Of a stretch of 64,000 nucleotides of DNA, positions 56,278 through 64,000 are shown piece by piece. Numbering within the stretch: position 1 is the stretch's first letter; each line of letters begins with the position of its first letter. The notes under the pieces were generated by a model. It did not search any database, was not told the DNA's origin, and saw only the letters and a program-made list of their open reading frames with translations. The position numbers were made by a program, and so were the translations under genes. This DNA comes from Dendrolimus kikuchii. Lineage: Eukaryota > Arthropoda > Insecta > Lepidoptera > Lasiocampidae. Location: contig CM034406.1 in NCBI GenBank assembly GCA_019925095.2, forward strand, positions 15,224,388 through 15,288,387, given 5' to 3'.

Positions 56278-57952
56278 TAAATTTATTGAAAACTAACTTT
56301 AGTTACTAAAACTCCGAATACTAAATTAAGAGCAATCTACTTTTTCATATATTTGGTACTAGATGTCACTGCCTTTAATAACATTTTTTGCCTGTGATGA
56401 AGTCTTTGAATTCAGTGCAACTAGCAGTTATAGTAAATAATACGTACAATTCACTTTTTACAATATTTACGGCGAGACGAGATGTTCCCCAGATAGTGAA
56501 CTAATTTGCTATAAAATCGGACAATCGTTTGGCCGGTTCACTAAGATTTTTAAGACCGGACAAACATAAAGAAAACCGGATTGTCCGTTCGAAAACCGTA
56601 CATCTGGCAACTCTAGCTGTAAGCCAGTTTCTCGTAACTAACTGACTTGCTTCGAGGAAGAATACGGTTGAGTACTGGCACCCGCCGCTAGTCCCATGTT
56701 AGCTTACTACATTTTCCCGGGTAGTGCATAAAGTGTTGATGTAATTAAAAATATCTAGGTACTAATTTTTACAGATGTTTCTATTTTCTGTTCCGTAGAC
56801 CATAATGAAACAATAAGTAGTTAGTAGTCGAATTACGTAACGCTTGGTAATAAAATGTATTACTTTAAATTCTTAGTAAGCTTAATATAATGTAGATTGT
56901 ATAATTATAGACTAATGAAATATAAGCTATTATGACGTACGGATATACTGGCGCCGTTTCCCATAGCATGTATCAACTTTATTATATAGTATTGAAATCG
57001 GAACTTCTCAGTGTCAGATTTGCTTTGGCTAAAATTTATTTAATGTTGCATGTTCTATTACAGCTCAAATTCGCAATTACTAATTGCTGTACTCAGAGAA
57101 CTTAACGTACGATTAACTTAAGAGAAATATATTTTTTTGTAGTATAAACAATACTTTAATATTATAAATGCGAATATCGATACCCCGGGGCTCACAGGAC
57201 GTAACTGCCATTTCGGCGAAATTTACTTTTTAATGCAGCCCTACTTAATTTTTTCTCCTCTGTCGATCAGTATATGTAAAGTCTTCCAATTCGCCAAAAA
57301 ATGGTGTTTACGACCCCATTTTTTGTAGAAAATAAAACATATAATATGTTTAGATTTTGTGTCGTAACAGCAACCAGTGTTAAAGGTCATAAACGTGAGG
57401 GTAGTAAACGACACCGTAGATGATACAATTAGTTGTCTGAGTTGATAAATTGATATACTAAGTTAATAAATAAAATTGAAATTAAATAGGCAAATAAAGA
57501 AAGAAAAGAATTTCTTATTCTCTCTCTTTACTTGATATTTAATCAACTGAAGAAAACAAAACAACAGTCTACAAACTGATAGAATTAGTAGGCAAATGGG
57601 CAGTTACAACCATCTCCGACCACACATCCGTAGATTTTTAGAGTGTAAACGCCCCAAACATGCAATTTTCCGGAGCGTATAGGAAAGCTGTTTTTATTAC
57701 TTTTAAATCTATTCGAAATATAATTTAACAATGTTTTGCATCATAAAATTTTAAGACTTTTTGTTTTGGAATGGTTTATATTTATATTTTATATTTCGTT
57801 TTTCGGCTCTCCTGAAAAATCGAGTTTTGGTGCTAACGCCCTTTGAGCCCCGAGGTATCGATATGAGCTTGTTTCTTACGCTTATACGCCTTATTTACTT
57901 AACTGATCTTCATAGAATTTACATACACGTTTTTAGGGATACAGAAATGTAT
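56278..57952. other. AT-rich spacer
   Basis: No feature recognised. A segment at 57180-57330 is somewhat CG-rich and may be repeat-derived. Confidence 0.3.
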
Positions 57953-58529
57953 TGTGGCGAACGATGACGGAACGATCTAGTTGGTTTAAGGAGTTACGGA
58001 AAAATGTAGAAGATTCTGGAAGAAAAAGACAAGGACATATACATTTTAGGAAGAGACAGATAATCAATAAAAGAATAACAAGGAAGATCGAAATTTTGGG
58101 TTCGAAAAGATTCTTTCGGGTATATAAACAGTATAAGGCGTTCACCAAGGTGGTCAGTTGAGGAGAGCAATGTGACAAGTCCGATTCGAGAGAGTTCAGT
58201 GAAGAGCTTAGTGAAGAGTCTAGTGGACAGTTCAATGAAGGAGGAGTTTAATGTAGTTTAAGAGGAGATTCAGAAACGAGCTACGCGCGATAATTTTTTA
58301 AATTTACCGCGCGTAGACCACCTCCTGCTATTTATAGCAGGAGGTGGTCTATGCAAAATCGGCGACGATATTGCGAGTAAACTACTCATCGTCGGAACAG
58401 TGTGTTGTTAGTTGTGCTTGAAGGGGCAGCCCCCGTACGGTTGTGTAAGACAATAAAAGCGTTTAATTGAAAACAACTGGTGTTTTCTTCCAATTCTAAG
58501 TACGTACCCCCGCTAGCACGTAACAGTAT
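57949..58529 (+). mobile_element. Solo LTR with GTAT target duplication
   Basis: The sequence 57953-58525 (573 bp) starts TGTGGCGAACG and ends CACGTAACA, so it has the TG...CA termini of LTR retrotransposons. Identical GTAT copies flank it (57949-57952 and 58526-58529). A polyadenylation-like 'caataaaag' lies near 58451. Two hairpins lie inside (58283-58352). No second LTR or internal coding region adjoins it, so it is a solo LTR, the product of LTR-LTR recombination; a Ty3/Gypsy-type source is likely but not shown. An orientation of plus is inferred from the AATAAA signal. Confidence 0.85.
58283..58354. repeat. Two adjacent hairpins inside the LTR
   Basis: 'ctacgcgcg' pairs with 'cgcgcgtag' around an AT loop. 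Immediately after, 18-bp arms 'tagaccacctcctgctat' and their exact complement are separated by 2 bp. Confidence 0.85.
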
Positions 58530-58536
58530 AATATAG

Positions 58537-58691
58537 GATATCTTTCATACATACATACATACATACATACATAACTTCACGCCAACTCCCTTGCAGGGTA
58601 GGCACGAACAACAGAGTGCCATTTAGGCTTATTCTTACACACCTCACTTGCCTCTTTGACATTCATAACTATTGTCTTGATATCTTTCATA
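58537..58691 (-). mobile_element. RTE-like tail with a 13-bp target duplication
   Basis: The insert 58550-58678 carries the last ~33 codons plus a (TATG)n tail. It is flanked by GATATCTTTCATA at 58537-58549 and 58679-58691, just outside the solo LTR. Confidence 0.9.
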
Positions 58692-59036
58692 TAGAAAAAA
58701 TACTGTTGCCGAAGGATAGTGGTGTAAAAAGGGGATGCACTGTAGGTGCTGGATTTTATAATAATTTGGAAGGGCTTTGTGTGCGACTTACTTGATTGTT
58801 CTGTTACGATTTTCTTTGGGCCGGCCCGTTTTCTTTCTTCTTACTAGTTGATTGAACACCTACAACACACAACAGGAATTGGAGCACGGAAAAGGCATTT
58901 TATTATTTGATATGATTTACTTGCAGGAGCGGGCAGCGGATGTGTTATAACTCAGCGCGGGCGAGGGAAGAAGAGGGAGTGGAAACACCAAAAAAGACAT
59001 TAAACATAAAATGTTACTGTCATTTTTTTTTAAATA
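58692..59036. other. Spacer
   Basis: No feature recognised. Confidence 0.25.
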
Positions 59037-59248
59037 CACACACACACACACCCACACATAACTTCACGCCAGTTCCCTTGCGGGGTAGGCACGAACAACA
59101 GAGCGCCATTCAGGCTTATTCTTACACACCTCACTTGCTTCTTTGACATTCATAACTCTTGTCATGCACGCTCGTCTGTTCTTAAGGCTCCTGACATCAC
59201 CTTCTGCTAGTACACGATCAATTTGATCATGGAAGGTGTGTCGTGACT
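59037..59248 (-). mobile_element. RTE-like 3' fragment
   Basis: It reaches back to the codons for F-H-D-Q-I-D. Its tail is (TGTG)n rather than pure (TATG)n. No clear target duplication. Confidence 0.8.
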
Positions 59249-60294
59249 TTTCGCGTCGTCGTCGCGTTTTTTTTAATAATAGGCCTTAACAGATAGAATA
59301 ATAAAACTAAATAGGTCGCTATATTTTGACACTGTATTTGCATTCCACTGACGAACATGTTCAAAATTAATTTAATGACATGTTGTCAAGACGACGTGTT
59401 TCTTCAGGGTGGCATAGGATACCTTTCATCCGGAAAAAATGTATACAGAATACATATATAGTACATTTTCCCGATTCTCGAAGGATAAAAAAATCTGAAT
59501 TGATTTAGAAAATCTCCGTTAGGGATGCGGATGATGTGATAGGAGGGATATAATATAGGGGTGGAATAGGCTGTATGAGATAGGGGATGGAATGTGAGCC
59601 ACCGGAACTCTTACAATTCGCTCGACGATTAGCTGAAAGCTAATCATTTGGTACCGATATTATGTGAGAAATATAAACAGAACACCGATTCCAGCATCAC
59701 TAGACCACTATAAAATGTCAAATAACTTTGTTCGGATGTTTATTAACTCTTCACGATCTGAAGCAATCAATTTGGGATGATCTGTATTTAACCGTATTTT
59801 ATTAATCCATCCGCATGTTCACCATCTTCAGAAAGAACTGATGTGGGATGACCTGCTGTTAACCGTATTTGATTAAGAAACGAACCGGATTACGGACGTA
59901 AAAGTCTGTACGATCTTTGAAATCCTTACGATTACCCCCACTTCATTGAAACCTCATATACTGGTTTATTTTTGGACTGATTAATGCTATTGTTTTAAAA
60001 TTTCAACGACTATTCGGACATGTGGCAGCTGGTTTTTATGCTTGTTATTAGACATTAAACTGTGTTATTATGGCTTTATGGTTTATATTGTTCAAACACA
60101 TAAATGTAATAGTATTCAATGTTATATTAAATTCTTTAAAATTGTCAATGTCAAGGTATACGGAAAAGCCTTGGTGTCGAATATCAATCGTAGTTCTTGG
60201 GTTTAAGGTTGTAATTAGGTTGGGTATCCAATAAAACTGAGCAAATTTCTGGAAATATTACACAATTGATATTGTTTTTTTTTTTTATAAATGG
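59249..60294. other. Spacer
   Basis: Mixed AT-rich sequence without recognised coding or repeat content. Confidence 0.3.
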
Positions 60295-60725
60295 ACTAGC
60301 ATATGCATGCGACTCCATCCACGCTTGACTTGAAATTTCCGCGGATTTCCCGGAACACAAAGTACCGCAGCTATTAAAAAAGAATATAAGCTATTTTAGT
60401 GAATACTGTGTCGGAATATGCTAATTTTTATGTACCCGAAAAAATAAAAATGGCTCTCGGGAAAATGGACACGGGATTCCCGGGATAAGAAGTAGCGCAG
60501 ATTTTAAATCTAAGAATTTGCTGTTGATTATCGAAAACCGCACGAAACCGACCCTGTATTTATGTGAATCCCGAACAAATAGATAAACAGACAAGAAATC
60601 TAAAAAAACCCATCGTGTTCTCCATCGTTTATATACTCTATTCCAGTTGTTTTTAATAGCTTCAATGTATAGACACATTGGCAGACACAGAGGCATGTTT
60701 AGAATTTTAAAATATTATAGATAGA
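60295..60725 (-). mobile_element. Helitron-like element
   Basis: ACTAG at 60295-60299 followed by 'catatgcatgcgactccatc' and CG-rich hairpin-prone sequence. The 5' side ends near 'aaatattatagatagat'. About 430 bp, a different subfamily from the others. Confidence 0.5.
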
Positions 60726-61393
60726 TAAATGGAAAACACGTGTCTGGAGTGACAGACATTTGACCGGTTTTTTATATGTAATTTTTTTAATCGACTAAAA
60801 TGTTTAGTTGCTATCTACTAAACAGTTAGCACTACTTACTAAACAGTCAGTTTTCACGTGATGCTCTAACGGACAGACAGAAAAAAAATCAAAAGTTGCG
60901 TTTTTGGAATCTGCTTGTCCGAAATAGCTCCCGTGATTTTTTTTTGCACATTTTTAAATCCATCTACAAACTCGAATCATTTACCGATTTATTGTATTAT
61001 AGATAGACCTACTATTACGATGTTATTCCCAAGTATCTAAACTTTTAAGTTTATCTCAGTCGATGACCTCAAGCTGGTTTGAACAGGAAAGTCTTGGTGA
61101 ATTCCCTGTAACTACTTTTTGATCTTATACTGTTTAATGCATATCTAAATATAGCAGCACGCAGGTATATAAGAAAGTACCTTTTCCAAGGACTTATTTA
61201 TAAGTCTTTGCTATTTGTATACCAACACGTTAAGTAAAAAAAGAAACTTAAGTTTCTTTAAATAATATGGTCGCTGTGTGTACACTACTATTATTTTAAC
61301 GCTGGTAGAAAACTGAGATTTACTTATACAAAGTTTTAATTTTAATTAAGGCCAACGAATGAATAGTAAGATGCAGAAACTGGCCAAACGTGG
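60726..61393. other. AT-rich spacer
   Basis: No feature recognised. Confidence 0.3.
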
Positions 61394-61529
61394 TCAATTG
61401 AATCTTACATACATACATACATACATACATAACTTCACGCCAGTTCCCTTGCGGGGTAGGCACGAACAACAGAGCGCTATTTAGGCCCATTCTTACACAC
61501 CTCACTTGCTTCTTTATCAATTGAATCTT
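61394..61529 (-). mobile_element. ~110-bp RTE-like tail with a 13-bp target duplication
   Basis: The insert 61407-61516 has about 24 codons plus (TATG)n. It is flanked by TCAATTGAATCTT at 61394-61406 and 61517-61529. Confidence 0.9.
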
Positions 61530-61604
61530 GATATATATTAATAATATTTTTACATTGGGTATTGTTCTCATCTTTGGGATGGCTCAGTTAAACACAAGTT
61601 GGAG

Positions 61605-61995
61605 GTGCTGTAAAGAGTTAGGAGGCTGGACGGCAAAGGCGGTCTTTTTAACGCTCGATTTCAAAGTCTGTCGGTCTGCTATTGGATATACCTCGGAGAG
61701 TGCTTCTCAGAGGTGCACCAGCTGGTTCCCCATCCTAATTTTACCATCAAACAACCAGACCCACTGATTTGCGCTACCGTCACGTGGTGGAAACACCACC
61801 AGTGAGCACGAAGTGATTGCTTTATTTGTTTCTAGTGTGCACTACCGACGAATGAAATAATTTGCCGAAGTCTGTTTTTCCTGACAAATCCAGGAGTCTT
61901 CAAGTTACGAGTGAATAGGTATCTTCCAGGTAATCGTGCTCTATCTTAGACCACGTCATCACTCAACATCAGGTGAGACAATGGTCAAAAGTAAA
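61605..61995 (+). pseudogene. CR1/Jockey-like LINE 3' fragment
   Basis: Shifted frames give C-x-E-V-H-Q-L-V-P-H-P-N-F, then a decayed stretch, then 'gagtcttcaagttacgagtg' for V-F-K-L-R-V-N-R-Y-L-P-G-N. The 3' UTR with 'catcaggtgagaca' follows. The same family as 40380-40930. Confidence 0.65.
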
Positions 61996-62175
61996 GCTAT
62001 AAAAGTTAAAAAAACTTAGCGGAAAATTTCACACATTTAACGTGAATCGGTGCGTTCAGTTACTCCGTGGAATCCATAGATAAATCCTTATTGATATTAT
62101 TAATGCGAAAGTAACTCTGTCTGTCTGTCTGTCTCTTCCGTTTTCATGTAAAAACTACTGGACTGATTTGGCTGA

Positions 62176-62292
62176 AACTCAGTATACATACATACATACA
62201 TACATAACTTCACGCTAGTTCCCTTGCGGGGTAGGCACGAACAACAGAGTGCCATTTAGGCTTATTCTTACACACCTCACTTGCCAACTCAG

Positions 62293-62296
<4 letters not shown>
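62176..62296 (-). mobile_element. ~100-bp RTE-like tail with an 11-bp target duplication
   Basis: The insert 62187-62285 is flanked by AACTCAGTATA at 62176-62186 and 62286-62296. The right copy of the duplication runs straight into the (TA)n tract. Confidence 0.9.
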
Positions 62297-62383
<87 letters not shown>

Positions 62384-62393
62384 CATAGTATAA

Positions 62394-62442
<49 letters not shown>

Positions 62443-62449
62443 TATATAT
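62291..62449. repeat. (TA)n tract, ~150 bp
   Basis: Nearly pure TA with a few C/G interruptions at about 62320-62324 and 62377-62400. Confidence 0.9.
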
Positions 62450-62595
62450 ATTTTCGATGCCGAGAATGAACATAGGATACTTTTTATCCCGGATACTGGG
62501 ATAGATTTATGTAAAGTTTATCCCGGAAACTAAGATAGGTTTTTTATTTGGGGTTTGCCATTTTGGTCAATTTGGTCAATTACCAAAACTACCTA

Positions 62596-62790
62596 AACGG
62601 TAGTTTTGGTAGTTGTGGTAGTTTTGTTAGTTGTGATGGTTTTGGTAGTTGTGGTAGTTTTGATTGGTAGATTTGGCAAATGTGGTAGTTTTGGTTGGTT
62701 GGTGGATTTGGTAGTTTTGGTTGGTAGATTTGGTAGTTTCGGCAGTTTTGGTACATTTAGTAGTTTTGGTCGTTTGTGTAGTTTACACAA
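62596..62790. repeat. G/T-rich imperfect repeat
   Basis: Variants of 'ggtagttttggtagttgt' fill the segment. The plus strand has almost no C. Frames across it are low-complexity artefacts. Confidence 0.8.
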
Positions 62791-62889
62791 TATTTAGTTA
62801 CATAAATAAAACTAGAACGGGTTGAAATAGGGTATTAAAGTTTATATGGGGGACCATTCATTTATCAAGTTTATAGATATAAAAATTCA

Positions 62890-63131
62890 TAATCTTTAAA
62901 AAAATGCCACTTTCACCCGATCTCTCTGTCTGAATACCGAAAATGGACATAGATACTATTCATCCCGGTAGATGGGATAGTTTGCGATATAAAATGAAGT
63001 AAAACTTCCGAGGGCAAATAGCACCAACATAAAAATACAATACAATATATCCTGTATTAACGCCTGCTCTTAAAACAAGAGGTACGCACTAGAGTTTGAC
63101 GCGCGGCGGAGCCGCGGGGTAAACTCTAGTA
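62890..63131 (+). mobile_element. Helitron-like 3' part with terminal hairpin
   Basis: 'gaatggacatagatactatt'-type block near 62940, then 'actagagttt' (63088-63097) and its complement 'aaactctagt' (63121-63130) around a CG-rich loop. The end is again CTAGT. Confidence 0.5.
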
Positions 63132-64000
63132 CATTATATATAAGTGAAATTCGCGCATATGGGACGTGTGACAATGGATTGCTTCGACACCGAATTAATT
63201 CATTGACGAAGTTTTTCTTCTGGTGTTACTTTTAATATTCACTGATCATTTCAAACAATTTAAATAAAAAAAATTGGGCCCGTAATTCTTTGTCTTTGGA
63301 TATAATGTTATAAACATACCATGGGTGCGCTGTTTACTTAAAATTTGATGCACTTAATACTCCGCACACTCACCGTGCCTGTCTGAACATTTTCATTCCT
63401 CGCGGATTGGAACCACGCACGCGGATTACGTCCGCGCGATTTCTGCCGTGTCTGAATAAAGCCATAGGTATAAAATTATCTCTAAGAAATATTATACTAA
63501 AGTAACACTGAGTGTCAATTTCTGTACTACATTTTATGAAAAATTTACCCAATATACGTTATTAGAAAAAAACTGCCTACATATGTATTAAATAACCAAA
63601 TGATGTCAAATACGAACACCTGGGCATATATTCAAAATTACATGTGGTAAGTGTCTGTGTTATTGAATTTTAATGTTTTAAGAATATTTTGAGTGTGACC
63701 ATGAACTCGACCAGAGAATATATTTCCATAAACCGGAAAATATCTTTAAATACGTTAGGTATATTGTTAATATGCCAAGAGACAAGAGACAAAGTTGCTT
63801 TCATTTGCATGACATTTCAGACATTGTCGTCGAATGAAATGGTAAATTCAGTTCTTGAACTGAAATAAAAAAGGTGAAAACATTTGTGTGACAAATGAAG
63901 AACGGAAACATTTATACATGATACAGACAAAATAAATATAATTAATTTCATACTTCAGAAATGATGTTGGCACTCAATATTTCCCCGTACTGAACTATGA
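63132..64000. other. AT-rich spacer with a possible SINE scrap
   Basis: A segment near 63385-63465 has a B-box-like 'ggttccaatcc' on the minus strand and may be a tRNA-SINE remnant. Nothing else recognised. Confidence 0.3.

Larger units (their letters stand above)
62092..62540 (+). mobile_element. Helitron-like or related element, split by an RTE tail and an AT tract
   Basis: 'attattaatgcgaaagtaac', (CTGT)n, 'aaaaactactggactgattt' up to 62186. The sequence resumes after 62450 with 'gaacataggatactttttat', the next block in such repeats. Confidence 0.5.

Noticed and set aside
62210..62533. Open frames of alternating Tyr/Ile across the TA tract
   Set aside because: They are translations of the (TA)n microsatellite, not genes.
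62593..62797. Thr/Lys/Leu/Pro-rich or Val/Gly-rich frames
   Set aside because: Low-complexity translations of the G/T-rich repeat.
1..64000. CRISPR arrays, bacterial operons, Shine-Dalgarno sites
   Set aside because: The window is clearly eukaryotic; the regular repeats found are minisatellites or transposon tails.

Overview
The window is eukaryotic, AT-rich and very gene-poor. It looks like nuclear DNA of a moth or butterfly (Lepidoptera). The evidence is repeat content: Helitron-like elements whose 3' ends are CTAGT (as in the lepidopteran Lep1 type), tRNA-derived SINEs with A/B boxes, RTE-like and CR1/Jockey-like LINE fragments, a mariner relic and a very abundant ~310-bp poly(A) retroposon called SINE-A here. 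I cannot name the species.

Only one convincing host-gene piece is visible: the first coding exon of a class A GPCR on the minus strand (2314-2492). It encodes a short N-terminus and TM1 and ends at a good GTATGT donor. An Inr+DPE core promoter candidate lies about 145 bp upstream (2606-2639). The first 2.3 kb is then probably part of its first intron. A ~100-bp exon-like scrap at 20262-20360 reads like a secreted-protein N-terminus but is weak.

Layout. 2.5-15 kb: dispersed SINE-A copies, two foldback elements (6181-6933 and 9662-9816), a retroposon with a 15-bp target duplication (7483-7779), and a SINE-A nested inside another SINE-A (14020-14669). 15.16-20.25 kb: a ~5-kb unit with 168-bp inverted terminal repeats, a perfect 49-bp hairpin at its left end, and a core almost free of CG dinucleotides; this is the most unusual object in the window. 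21.4-23.4 kb: Helitron-like elements. 23.49-26.64 kb: an RTE-like retrotransposon with an uninterrupted ~1,020-codon endonuclease/reverse transcriptase frame. At least seven short 5'-truncated relatives are scattered across the window, six with target-site duplications of 11-16 bp. 27-41 kb: LINE fragments from several families, SINE-A copies and a 50-bp-arm palindrome. 41-56 kb: tRNA-SINEs, Helitron-like elements including two with repeated ~110-118-bp units, a TA-flanked mariner relic (51263-52262) and a GC-rich retroposon. 57.95-58.53 kb: a solo LTR with a GTAT target duplication and two nested hairpins. 61-63 kb: an RTE tail nested in a Helitron-like element, next to a long (TA)n tract and a G/T-rich tract.

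No operon-like or pathway organisation exists here. The genes that work are those of retroelements: the RTE-like protein would nick target DNA and reverse-transcribe its own RNA and possibly short tails. All coordinates are read by eye, and element edges without a target duplication are approximate.
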